DNA of 64,000 nt, taken from Faecalicatena fissicatena. Its GTDB lineage: Bacteria > Bacillota > Clostridia > Lachnospirales > Lachnospiraceae. Of this stretch, positions 35,927-43,945 are shown piece after piece (position 1 is the stretch's first letter; each line of letters starts with the position of its first letter). The stretch spans positions 1-64,000 of the forward strand of contig LDAQ01000108.1 in the NCBI GenBank assembly GCA_001028025.1. The letters run 5' to 3'. Position numbers and translations under genes: made by a program. The notes under the pieces are model-generated. The model had not been told where the DNA came from and did no database searches. It saw only the letters and a list, made by a program, of their open reading frames with translations.

Positions 35927-36757
35927 ATGACTGCAAAAGAAAAGCGAAAACAGATGATCTGGAGTATCGTTCTTATAATCGTTACATTGATTTTTATGGT
36001 TCCGCTGATTTTCATGGTAAGTATGTCCCTTAGGACACCGGATACAATCGGATTACCGCAGCTGTTTATAAGCGACGTGACGTTTAAAAATTATGCTAAC
36101 GTACTAAAACAGAATCCCGATCTATGGAAAAATTTTATGGGAAGTGTGATTGTCACGGTCACATCAGTGGCGCTTGTTACAATTTGTGCGAGCATGGCTG
36201 TGTTTGGATTTTCCAGAAAAAATGTGCATGGGAAGGTTCTGATTTACAATATCCTTTTATGTACCCTGATGGTGCCGATAGCAGGTCTTGTTGTTCCCAT
36301 TACACAGCTGAACAGCAGATTGGGGTGGATTAATAACTACTTAGGGCTGATTTTCCCATATGCAGCACTCGGAATCCCGTTTGCCATTACGATTCTTCAA
36401 GGGTTTATGGTAGGAATCCCGGAGGAATTGGAGGAAGCTGCAGTCATCGACGGATGTGGAATTGTCAGATTATTTTTGCAGATTGTATGTCCGCTTTTGA
36501 AACCGGGAATCGTGGTGATTGTCATCTGGCAGTTCTTGACTTCATGGAATGAGTTCTTCCTTGCGATGTGTACGCTGACCAAGGATTCTGTTAAGACACT
36601 GCCGCTGATCGCACAGCAATATAATGGAGCTTATTTCAGTCAGCCAGGTACTTTGTTTGCGGCGCTGACATTAATTACAATACCAATGCTCGTATTCTAT
36701 ATCATCGTTCAGAAACAATTTGTAAAGGGTCTGACAGCAGGGGCAGTAAAAGGATAG
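35927..36757 (+). CDS. ABC transporter sugar permease (MalG-like)
   Basis: The 276-residue membrane protein has six helices and the EAA motif EELEEAAVIDGCGIVRLF near 165. It pairs with the preceding permease, from which it is separated by 3 bp, with AGGAGG inside the upstream gene. Together they import the sugar handled by the kinase and aldolase. The operon ends here; the next gene has its own promoter. Confidence 0.92.
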   Translation: MTAKEKRKQMIWSIVLIIVTLIFMVPLIFMVSMSLRTPDTIGLPQLFISDVTFKNYANVLKQNPDLWKNFMGSVIVTVTSVALVTICASMAVFGFSRKNVHGKVLIYNILLCTLMVPIAGLVVPITQLNSRLGWINNYLGLIFPYAALGIPFAITILQGFMVGIPEELEEAAVIDGCGIVRLFLQIVCPLLKPGIVVIVIWQFLTSWNEFFLAMCTLTKDSVKTLPLIAQQYNGAYFSQPGTLFAALTLITIPMLVFYIIVQKQFVKGLTAGAVKG

Positions 36758-36830
36758 TAGAGCATTGTATAATTTTAAGAAAATTGTGCAGCACTGAACT
36801 GGAAAAGCCCCTAAAAATAGGCGTTATAGC

Positions 36831-36859
36831 TTGCATGACGGATGGATTAAGAGTATGAT
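36831..36859 (+). promoter_or_regulatory. promoter of the ROK gene
   Basis: TTGCAT at 36831-36836 and TATGAT at 36854-36859, spaced 17 bp. A CTGTTC-N8-GAACAG palindrome begins 18 bp after the -10, placed to block elongation or initiation. Confidence 0.6.
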
Positions 36860-36877
36860 ATATGAGAAATACAGTTA

Positions 36878-36897
36878 CTGTTCATGTTTTTGAACAG
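36878..36897. promoter_or_regulatory. CTGTTC-N8-GAACAG palindrome, copy 2
   Basis: A 20-bp inverted repeat just downstream of the ROK promoter, 44 bp before the start codon. Same arms and spacing as 34867-34886. Autoregulation by the ROK protein is the simplest reading. Confidence 0.55.
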
Positions 36898-36941
36898 GTA
36901 CGAAATACATATAAAATTCATGAATCCGAGAGGTTGAGGCT

Positions 36942-38165
36942 ATGAGCAGGGAATCCATCATGGAGAGTCGTAAATATTATCAGCGCAATAAAATGCTGAG
37001 TATTATCCGGTATCAGAAGGATGTTTCCAGGTATGATGTGAAAAAAACAACGGCATATAGTATGACCACAGTATTGAACACCATTGAAGAGATGCTGAGT
37101 GAAGGTTTGATTTATGAGGAAGAATGTGCGGAGGCAAGAGTGGGAAGAAAGCCGGTGTGGCTGCGGATCAACCCGGATGGGGGATACTTCATCGGCCTGG
37201 AATTCAATAGCAGGATTATGCACTGTGTGGTTTTGGACTTTGCGGGAAATGTAATACACTCAAAAGGGAGTGCAATAGCAGAGTCTCAGACTCAAGCAGA
37301 TATGGTACTGACAATGCTGAAAGAGAATATTTACCAGGCAATGGACATATTGCATGGAAAAAAGGGAAAAGTACTGGGCATCGGTTTGGGCGTACCCGGG
37401 TACAGCAATAAAAAGAAGGGGATTGCTATATCGTACAGTCATATCAAAGGATGGAACAATATACCACTAAAGAAAATGATCGAAGAGGAATTCGGACTTC
37501 CGTGCTATATGGAGAATAATGTGAGCGGTATGATTTATGCATATAAATGTCTGGTGTATAACGGGAAATGCGAAGATATGCTGTTTATTTCTGTCCGTAC
37601 AGGTGCCAGGGTTATGCCGATTATCAATAATATGCCGGTCAGCAGTGTCAACGGATTTCCAGGAGAGCTTGGCCATGTAAAAGTAAGCGGAGGAAGCCGT
37701 ATATGTTCGTGCGGGCGTTATGGGTGCCTGAACACGGAGGTATCTGACTATGCAATCGTGAGTAAGATTAAAGATGGAATCAGAGTAGGACGGTTCCGGG
37801 AGATCGTGGAGATGGTGAATAATGACCTGAGTGAAATCACGATCGTGACTTTTGTGGATTCTGTACTTTTGAAACATCCCGACTCACAGAATCTAATGAA
37901 TCAGGTGGCGGGTTATCTGGGCGAGACGTTCAGCATGCTTGTGAATATATTTGCTCCCAGAAAAATTGTATTTTACGGCGAGATGGTCAGGATTGGTGAA
38001 CCGTTTTTTGAGATACTGAGAAAATGTGTTAAAGAAAATTCTCTGAAAGAAAATTACAAGGGTCTGCAGATACTTGGTTCTGAATTTGGCCGGGACCTGG
38101 GAGCCATTGGTGCGGCTGCACTGGTTATGCAGGAAGAATTTGATTTTGTGGAAAAGACTATTTAA
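36942..38165 (+). CDS. ROK-family transcriptional regulator
   Basis: The 407-residue protein has an N-terminal winged helix (about 8-72; YQRNKMLSIIRYQKDVSRYD) and a ROK sugar-kinase-like domain. It carries LGIGLGVPG and the zinc site CSCGRYGCLNTEVS near 255. Such proteins (NagC/XylR type) repress sugar operons. It is the last intact gene of the deoxysugar cassette and probably regulates it. Just 18 bp after its stop codon the right-hand 152-bp repeat begins. Confidence 0.9.
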   Translation: MSRESIMESRKYYQRNKMLSIIRYQKDVSRYDVKKTTAYSMTTVLNTIEEMLSEGLIYEEECAEARVGRKPVWLRINPDGGYFIGLEFNSRIMHCVVLDFAGNVIHSKGSAIAESQTQADMVLTMLKENIYQAMDILHGKKGKVLGIGLGVPGYSNKKKGIAISYSHIKGWNNIPLKKMIEEEFGLPCYMENNVSGMIYAYKCLVYNGKCEDMLFISVRTGARVMPIINNMPVSSVNGFPGELGHVKVSGGSRICSCGRYGCLNTEVSDYAIVSKIKDGIRVGRFREIVEMVNNDLSEITIVTFVDSVLLKHPDSQNLMNQVAGYLGETFSMLVNIFAPRKIVFYGEMVRIGEPFFEILRKCVKENSLKENYKGLQILGSEFGRDLGAIGAAALVMQEEFDFVEKTI

Positions 38166-38182
38166 ACAAACATAATAACAAG

Positions 38183-38242
38183 GACTGGGATCAGAACCGC
38201 TCACGGGAGCGCAAGTGTCATGTCATGATTATGGGAGAGTAG
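38183..38242 (+). pseudogene. duplicated 3' end of yjbQ
   Basis: Sixty bp identical to the end of the yjbQ gene (30420-30479), including the stop codon. It has no start and is only the left part of the 152-bp repeat. Confidence 0.9.
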
Positions 38243-38252
38243 TACACTCAAA

Positions 38253-38297
38253 GGCCCCCCGTAATATAAGCCCTGGGGGCGGATATTACGGGGGGCC
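38253..38297 (-). terminator. hairpin terminator of the MATE gene
   Basis: Second copy of the 15-bp GGCCCCCCGTAATAT hairpin, a few bases past the MATE stop codon. It can also end the ROK transcript. Confidence 0.78.
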
Positions 38298-38303
38298 AGT
38301 TTA

Positions 38304-39668
38304 TTAAAGTTGATTTACCAGTTCCCGGGTAACCTTTTTGCCGACATAGTGATATTTCTTTCTCTTGATAAAGAAGAAAAAGAAGGATAGCAGAAGTGTA
38401 ACGCATTCTGCCGCGGGTACAGAGAGCCATACTCCGGTAACCCCCAGCAGTTCAGGCAGCAGCAGGATACTTACGACGATGAACACGAACGTGCGGGCAA
38501 ATGAAATAATTGCGGACACAGGTCCGTCTGAAAATGCGGTAAACATGGAGGAGGCAAATATATTCATGCCTGCAAATATATAGTTGAATGAGAACAGAAA
38601 GAATCCTGTTCTGGCAATTTCATAGGTTGGTGAACCGGCAGGCGTAAAGATCTCCACGATATAAGGAGATAAAGTCAGTGCGATTGCAGTTGCAATTATT
38701 GAGGATACAGAAACAAACCCGGTACATATTTTAAAGATCCTCTGCAAAAGCGGAATGTTTCCTCTCCCGTAATTATAGCTGATTACAGGAGCAACCCCCA
38801 TGGAGAATCCGAAATACAGTGCGTTGAACAGAAACTGTCCGTAGAGCACGATTGTGATCGCGGCCACACCTGCTTCTCCCAGGAGCCGGAGCATTACGAT
38901 GTTAAACAGGTAGGTAACCACTGCGGTGGAAATATTGGTGACCATCTCGGAAGAACCGTTGGAGCAGCTCTTGAGCAGGGTCGCCATGCTGAAGCGTGGT
39001 TTCACAATTCGCAGTGCATTTTTGCCGGATAAAAAGTACAGCAGTCCGGCAATAGCCGGGATGACCTGTCCGAGGCCGGTCGCCAGGGCAGCGCCCTGAA
39101 TTCCCATGTCCAGAGGTCCCATGAATACATAGTCCAGTATCATATTAACAATACCCCCCAGTACAGTCAGGACCAGACCCAGATGAGGTTTGCCGGCTGT
39201 GACAAAGAATGTCTGGAAAAGCAGCTGCAGGATGCAGGCTGGTGCAAAAAACAGCAGGACACCGAGGTAGCCTTTACAGTTTGCCACCAGGATATCGGTT
39301 GAGCCTAACAGGCGTACCAGTGGTTCCAGAAATAAACTGCCAGCAGCCAATATAATAATACTGAGCAGCAGAGAAGCTGCAATAATCAAAGAGAGGTCCT
39401 GGTTGGCCTCTTTTTCTTTATGCTCTCCCAGCTTTTTGGCGATCAGAGCGCTACCCCCGCTGGCAAACATGACACCAACTGCGATTATCAGGTTAATAAC
39501 AGGAAAGACAATATTTGCGGAGGACAAAGCATTGCTCCCCACAAAACGGGAAATAAAAATCCCGTCTACTATCGTATATAAAGAAGTGAAAACCATCATA
39601 ATCATAGTCGGGAGTGCGAATCTGAGCAGTGAAAAAAAACGGAAATCTTTAGCGATTGATAATGACAT
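38304..39668 (-). CDS. MATE-family multidrug efflux transporter
   Basis: The 454-residue protein has twelve predicted helices in two halves and MATE landmarks: the N-terminal FALPTMIMMVFTSLYTIVDG and GLGQVIPAIAGLLYF in the middle. It would export cationic drugs in exchange for Na+ or H+. ATG 39668 is chosen, with AAAGGA upstream; an ATG three codons earlier is closer to that site. The gene is divergent from a MerR regulator, and its promoter has the 19-bp spacer of MerR-activated genes. Fragments of a second copy lie at 30541-30836. Confidence 0.9.
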   Translation of the reverse strand: MSLSIAKDFRFFSLLRFALPTMIMMVFTSLYTIVDGIFISRFVGSNALSSANIVFPVINLIIAVGVMFASGGSALIAKKLGEHKEKEANQDLSLIIAASLLLSIIILAAGSLFLEPLVRLLGSTDILVANCKGYLGVLLFFAPACILQLLFQTFFVTAGKPHLGLVLTVLGGIVNMILDYVFMGPLDMGIQGAALATGLGQVIPAIAGLLYFLSGKNALRIVKPRFSMATLLKSCSNGSSEMVTNISTAVVTYLFNIVMLRLLGEAGVAAITIVLYGQFLFNALYFGFSMGVAPVISYNYGRGNIPLLQRIFKICTGFVSVSSIIATAIALTLSPYIVEIFTPAGSPTYEIARTGFFLFSFNYIFAGMNIFASSMFTAFSDGPVSAIISFARTFVFIVVSILLLPELLGVTGVWLSVPAAECVTLLLSFFFFFIKRKKYHYVGKKVTRELVNQL

Positions 39669-39709
39669 AATAAACATCCTTTCTATGAGTTTGTTTTATA
39701 GCACATGTT

Positions 39710-39740
39710 ATGATAAAGTATAGGGTAACACGATAGTCAA
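39710..39740 (-). promoter_or_regulatory. MerR-type promoter of the MATE gene
   Basis: On the minus strand TTGACT (39735-39740) and TATCAT (39710-39715) are spaced 19 bp instead of 17, the hallmark of promoters activated by MerR regulators that untwist DNA. The divergent gene encodes a MerR protein. Confidence 0.65.
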
Positions 39741-39816
39741 GCTAATATTGTAAAAATATTAAAAAATATTAAAATTTAACATAAAGTTGTATTTTCATAG
39801 AACGGAGGCGGGAAAT

Positions 39817-40641
39817 ATGGAGAACAGCAGGACGTTAACGGCGGGGGAATTTGCTAAGATTGTGGGAGTTACAAAACATACTCTTTTCCATTATGATGAG
39901 ATCGGACTCTTCAGCCCAGAGAGAAAAGGTAAAAACGGGTACCGCTACTATTCGATTGCGCAGATTGAGGTGTTCGACGTGATTTATACCTTAAAGGACC
40001 TGGATATGCCGTTGAGCGAGATCCGGGAATACCTGGATCGGAGATCGCCGGAGAATCTGCTTGAACTGCTGGATAAAGAACAGAAGATCGTAGAACAGAA
40101 GCAGAAAAGGCTGAAGAGAACAAAGGAATGGATTATGAAGAAACGGGAAGTGCTCCGGGAAGCGGCAGCGGTTGAAATCAGACAGATTGAGCTGATTGAG
40201 ATGCCCGCATCCTATGCGGTTACAGCCAGGGTTAATTCGAACGATGAAAAGGTTTGGGCCATGGAAGCCGGAAAGCTTCTGAACATATGTGAATCTTTTG
40301 GTATTAAAGGAGTCTATGGAATCGGATACAAACAATCTCTGCATAATGTTATAGAAGAAATATATGATAATTATGAGTCTGCATATGTGGTTACAGATAA
40401 GAAAATTCCTGGTGCCAGTTGTGAGGAAAGGCCCGCGGGGACGTATCTGGCAGCTTACCATAAGGGGCACTGGGAAGAGCTTCCAAGTACTTACGGGCGG
40501 ATGCTGGAGTATGCCAGGGAGAAGGGACTGGAGCTATGTGGGGACTGCTATGAGGATTACCTGCTGGACGGACTGACCCAAAAGTCCGAAGACGAGTATG
40601 TCACGCGGGTATCCTGCAGAACAGTCTCTCATAAAAATTAA
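39817..40641 (+). CDS. MerR-family regulator with effector-binding domain
   Basis: The 274-residue protein has a MerR helix-turn-helix (about 6-75; LTAGEFAKIVGVTKHTLFHY), a coiled coil (about 85-122) and a GyrI-like C-terminal domain of about 150 residues. ATG 39817 is chosen with GGAGGCGGG upstream. Divergence from the MATE pump and the 19-bp-spacer promoter suggest it activates the pump when it binds a drug. Its 3' end overlaps the convergent ogt gene by 4 bp. Confidence 0.9.
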   Translation: MENSRTLTAGEFAKIVGVTKHTLFHYDEIGLFSPERKGKNGYRYYSIAQIEVFDVIYTLKDLDMPLSEIREYLDRRSPENLLELLDKEQKIVEQKQKRLKRTKEWIMKKREVLREAAAVEIRQIELIEMPASYAVTARVNSNDEKVWAMEAGKLLNICESFGIKGVYGIGYKQSLHNVIEEIYDNYESAYVVTDKKIPGASCEERPAGTYLAAYHKGHWEELPSTYGRMLEYAREKGLELCGDCYEDYLLDGLTQKSEDEYVTRVSCRTVSHKN

Positions 40642-41177
40642 AGTGCGGTTCCTTTTTTCGGCATAAGAAATTGTGAAGTATCTACGCCTTCCAGCTGAAG
40701 CAGCTGCACTTTTTTGCTGATGCCTCCGGCATAGCCAGTGAGACTCTTATTGGAACCTACAATGCGGTGACAGGGGATAATAATGGATATGGGGTTGTGA
40801 CCGACAGCCCCGCCCACGGCCTGTCCGGACATACTTGCTTTTCCCATACGTTCTGCCGCCCTGCGTCCGATTTCTCCATAGGTGGCGACTTCACCGTATG
40901 GGATCTCACAGAGGATGTCCCATACGATCCGGCGGAATTCACTTCCTGCGGGGGCAAGGGAAAGCTCTGAAACAGCCGGCTTTTTCCCGGAAAAATATCT
41001 GTCCAGCCAATCTTTGGCGGCGTTTAATACAGGGATATCTTTTCTTTCTTCCATGGCTTCGGGTGCAGTGGCTCTGAAGTATTTCTGGCCTTCTATCCAC
41101 AGACCGATGAGGCTGGTATCGCTGCTGGCAAGCAGAAGATTTCCTACGGGGGACATATAATGAGTTGAATAGTACAT
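40638..41177 (-). CDS. ogt: methylated-DNA-protein-cysteine methyltransferase
   Basis: The 179-residue repair protein carries the active-site motif IIPCHRIVG with C136, and the DNA-binding helix region IPYGEVATYGEIGRRAAERMG. It removes alkyl groups from O6-alkylguanine to its own cysteine. Length fits the Ogt type without an Ada domain. RBS AGGAGGAATC. It converges on the MerR gene. Confidence 0.93.
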   Translation of the reverse strand: MYYSTHYMSPVGNLLLASSDTSLIGLWIEGQKYFRATAPEAMEERKDIPVLNAAKDWLDRYFSGKKPAVSELSLAPAGSEFRRIVWDILCEIPYGEVATYGEIGRRAAERMGKASMSGQAVGGAVGHNPISIIIPCHRIVGSNKSLTGYAGGISKKVQLLQLEGVDTSQFLMPKKGTAL

Positions 41178-41255
41178 GTTGATTCCTCCTAGTCTTTAAA
41201 ATTATATATCATAATGTTTGTAAAACAATTTAAATCATTAGCCCAGTAAATTGTA

Positions 41256-41280
41256 ATTGTGCAACGGATCATTGCACAAT
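41256..41280 (-). terminator. hairpin downstream of the three small genes
   Basis: ATTGTGCAA pairs with TTGCACAAT around a 7-nt loop. No clear T run follows on the minus strand, so terminator function is uncertain. Confidence 0.4.
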
Positions 41281-41304
41281 TTCTCCAGTTTCCTTTCGAT
41301 TTTT

Positions 41305-41448
41305 CTAACTGTCGGCAAACTGCTTTGCAAATCGTCTGGCAAGCTTGCTGTCATCTGGTAATGAGATATACTCAATTGGTATAGCTACCTTATCATTATC
41401 TATTCTACAAAATACTAACTTTGAAATATTCTTACTGCTTGTTGCCAT
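41305..41448 (-). CDS. small hypothetical protein, 47 aa
   Basis: A short reading frame encodes a 47-residue protein beginning MATSSKNISKLVFCRIDNDK and ending RRFAKQFADS. GAAGGAAAGG lies 3 nt before the ATG, a strong site. Composition is ordinary for a soluble cytoplasmic protein, with alternating hydrophobic residues that suggest a small beta-alpha fold. It is the third gene of a leftward cluster with 41462-41713 and 41730-42235, 13 bp after the middle gene. I do not recognise the family. Confidence 0.6.
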   Translation of the reverse strand: MATSSKNISKLVFCRIDNDKVAIPIEYISLPDDSKLARRFAKQFADS

Positions 41449-41461
41449 TGCCTTTCCTTCG

Positions 41462-41713
41462 TTAATGTTCAAGAATCACACCGATAACAATGACCAATGC
41501 CAAAAATGCCAAGATACCAAGGCATATATAGATTACCTTCATTTTCTGCTTATTTCTTGCTTCTTCGGTCTTGCGCTTTTCTTCCTGCTTTATCTGATAC
41601 CTTGTTTTTCGTGCAGGAGCCTTTGTCTTATAATCCATTTTCTTCTCTACAAGTCCTTCAACATCCGCTTCCAGACTTGCCTCTTTATTTTTTATATTAA
41701 ATTTGAGTTTCAT
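41462..41713 (-). CDS. small membrane protein with charged N-terminus, 83 aa
   Basis: The 83-residue protein has a soluble N-terminal part (about 1-55) very rich in Lys, Glu and Arg, likely helical, and a single C-terminal membrane helix (about 59-80; IYICLGILAFLALVIVIGVI). This is a tail-anchored layout. ATG 41713 is chosen because GGGAGA precedes it; a longer upstream frame overlaps the neighbour. It lies 16 bp after the frameshifted membrane protein gene and 13 bp before the 47-aa gene. The family is not recognised. Confidence 0.65.
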   Translation of the reverse strand: MKLKFNIKNKEASLEADVEGLVEKKMDYKTKAPARKTRYQIKQEEKRKTEEARNKQKMKVIYICLGILAFLALVIVIGVILEH

Positions 41714-41729
41714 ATCTATCTCCCGACTT

Positions 41730-42235
41730 TTAATCCAAATCATCATTATCCTGCATTTCCATTTTGGTATTTCCACCCAATGCTGAAGATAACGCTCCTG
41801 CAACTAAACCTACAGCAGCTACCCCAAATAAAGCCATTGTTGCTATAAATTTTTTGTTCTCGGAATCCTTGTCACCTTTCATTTTATTAACTTCCATAAT
41901 TTTATCAATGATGTATTTTCGCTCTTCAAATGTCTGGTCGTCCCGTTTCAGTTCTTTCTGCAGCGAACTAATTATAGCATCACAGGAATCATAAAATGAT
42001 TTCACACTCTCTGCATTTGATTCCAATGTTTTATCCAATGACTCCTTGTAATCATGCAGAATATCTTTCATTGTATCTGAAAAGTTGGGGAACTGCTCGA
42101 TTGCTTTCTTAGCAACTACGGGATCCATCTTGTCCAACATTGATGCCATTGTAATGACCTTGTCCTTAGTCAGGTGTCGGAAATCTCGATTCCCAATTTT
42201 CTCAATACGTTTTGTTCTGTTAATTGCTTGCTCAT
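41730..42235 (-). pseudogene. hypothetical membrane protein gene with probable one-base frameshift
   Basis: Translation from ATG 42235 (AGGAGA 7 nt upstream) gives MSKQLTEQNVLRKLGIE and then runs into a stop. The frame shifted by one base continues DFRHLTKDKVITMASMLDK through to 41730. Adding one G at about 42185 joins both parts into one protein of about 168 residues. Its middle is helical and acidic (about 50-115), and a Gly/Ala-rich membrane helix lies near the C-terminus (about 128-150). Without the base, only residues from ATG 42149 (139 aa) would be made. It could be a true mutation or an assembly error. It is first in the three-gene cluster. Function unknown. Confidence 0.65.
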
Positions 42236-42321
42236 CACTCTGTCTCCTGTTCTATATATTTTCTTAATGGCACTTGTAATTTCCGCGCGGTGCTATTATA
42301 ACTCATCTAAATATTCTGTTT

Positions 42322-42473
42322 TTATTCTATCACTATTCGCTTTATTACTCTACCCCAAATGACTATTTTCGCAGCCGCCTTGGGATACAGCATCCTGATA
42401 TCAGTTAATTCATCCGGCAGAAGTTCAATGCTACGCACAAAAAAAGTACAGTTCCTTCTGGCTAAGTTCAGTT
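42322..42473 (-). other. possible coding remnant between the small-gene cluster and vanZ
   Basis: A protein-like frame without a start codon reads SIELLPDELTDIRMLYPKAA and on to a stop at 42322. No ribosome site or full gene is visible. The rest of the 455-bp gap (42236-42690) is A/T rich and holds only the vanZ promoter. Low confidence. Confidence 0.25.
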
Positions 42474-42620
42474 AACTATATTTAAGATAAATCGTTCATA
42501 ACACTAACAGCCTTAAACATCCGACAATAGTATTGCTGTGCAGTATTTTTTTACTGGATCATAATGGGACGCGGCTATATTATCGACATATATAAAGAAA
42601 ACGTTAGTGAGTGCAAAAGG

Positions 42621-42649
42621 TTGATTTTATTCCCAGACCGTCGTATGAT
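42621..42649 (+). promoter_or_regulatory. promoter of the VanZ-family gene
   Basis: TTGATT at 42621-42626 and TATGAT at 42644-42649, spaced 17 bp, 41 bp before the start codon. Confidence 0.55.
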
Positions 42650-42690
42650 AGTAAAATAATTTTTACTACATAATAAGGATGTGATATAAA

Positions 42691-43284
42691 ATGTTTAAAA
42701 AGTGCATTTTGATGATATTAAAACCCCTGTCGTTTCTCCCGGCAATTGCAATGATGTATGTTATTTTCAGTTTCTCTGCCCAGACGGGTACAGATTCCGG
42801 CAATTTGAGCTATACGGTAAGTCATAAGATTGTGGAAATCGGAAATGAAGTCCTGCAGAAGAATATGGAGGAATGGGAGATTGAGGAGAAGGCATATGAG
42901 ATTGAATATCCAGTGAGGAAGATTGCCCATATGACAGAATACTTTATTCTGGCGGTTGCGGTATCACTGCCATTTTATGTTTACGGCCTGCGGGGCTTTG
43001 GACTCATGCTGGTTGCAGGGCTGATCTGTGTGGGCTTTGCCTGCGGGGACGAGTACCATCAGTCCTTCGTGGATGGCCGCGGCCCCTCTGTAAAGGACGT
43101 GGGAATCGACAGCATCGGCGTCTTTTTTGGAATCATGGCGGTGCGTATCTGCTGCTGGACCATACTGGCCCCGGTACGGACGATGGAGCGGGAGCGGCGC
43201 AGATGGGAGCGCAAAAGGGCCCGGCAGAGAGAGCTGGAAATGGAGCAGCGGCAGAGCAGGCGGTGTAATCGCAGAGACTATTAG
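42691..43284 (+). CDS. VanZ-family membrane protein
   Basis: The 197-residue protein has four predicted helices and the VanZ motifs: FSFSAQTGTDS near 27, VRKIAHMTEYFILA near 75, and GDEYHQSFVDGRGPSVKDVG near 110. VanZ itself gives low-level teicoplanin resistance, but most homologues have no known role. The C-terminus is an unusual Arg/Glu-rich tail (about 165-197), likely cytoplasmic and helical. RBS AAGGATG. Confidence 0.88.
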   Translation: MFKKCILMILKPLSFLPAIAMMYVIFSFSAQTGTDSGNLSYTVSHKIVEIGNEVLQKNMEEWEIEEKAYEIEYPVRKIAHMTEYFILAVAVSLPFYVYGLRGFGLMLVAGLICVGFACGDEYHQSFVDGRGPSVKDVGIDSIGVFFGIMAVRICCWTILAPVRTMERERRRWERKRARQRELEMEQRQSRRCNRRDY

Positions 43285-43498
43285 AATTAATATAATTCAT
43301 TACCTGCTACACCATACAGAGCGATTTTGCCGAAGTAAATTTTTTTAATAAATTTTTCTGCTTCCTACTACGGGGAAATTTTAGAAATGTCAAAATGTAA
43401 TCAAATCAATCGTCTCGATTTTCTTTACCAATGAACATTTTGCAAAATTCTATGTTACACTATTGATGGTTTAAGTGCTTGAACGAAGGGGGGGGTGT

Positions 43499-43858
43499 TT
43501 GGAACTAAATGAAAAAGTTTATGCTTTGGCAGAAAGTTTCTCCGCTTCTGCAAAGATGTTGACAGCTATTGGTGACGAAACAAGGCAACATCTCATTTTA
43601 GAGATGATGAAAATGGGAAATTGCAATGGTGTTCGAGTGGGTGACATTACAGAAAGAACGAACCTTTCTCGTCCGGCTGTTTCTCATCATTTGCAAATTA
43701 TGAAAGATGCTGGAATAATCAGAGTACGCAAAGAGGGAACTAAAAATTATTATTACTTCGACCCGGAAATGGAAGCTTTTGAACGACTGATTTCTACCTT
43801 ACAGCTAGCTATGAAAATTTCAAAAGAACTGCCGGATAGAAGAGGTGAAAGTAGATAA
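43499..43858 (+). CDS. ArsR-family helix-turn-helix regulator
   Basis: The 119-residue protein has an ArsR/SmtB winged helix: KMLTAIGDETRQHLILEMM near 19, ITERTNLSRPAVSHHLQIM near 51, and a wing with VRKEGTKNYYYFD. The CxC metal motif of ArsR is absent. I place the start at TTG 43499 behind an eight-G run; a GTG at 43475 is possible. A nitroreductase gene follows after 87 bp and may be its target or operon partner. Confidence 0.8.
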   Translation: MELNEKVYALAESFSASAKMLTAIGDETRQHLILEMMKMGNCNGVRVGDITERTNLSRPAVSHHLQIMKDAGIIRVRKEGTKNYYYFDPEMEAFERLISTLQLAMKISKELPDRRGESR

Positions 43859-43945
43859 GGTAAAGATTGATATTTTCATACCATAAAGGCGTATTTATCA
43901 ACCATGATTTCACAATAAAAAAATAAAATTGGAGGTAAGTTAATA

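Larger units (their letters stand above)
38183..38334. repeat. 152-bp direct repeat, right copy
   Basis: Identical to 30420-30571. This copy runs into the intact MATE gene, while the left copy follows the intact yjbQ gene. The ancestral order was therefore probably yjbQ-terminator-MATE, split by the cassette. Confidence 0.93.

Noticed and set aside
41345..41848. 167-codon open frame on the plus strand
   Set aside because: Antisense to the small-gene cluster, whose three genes have their own ribosome sites.
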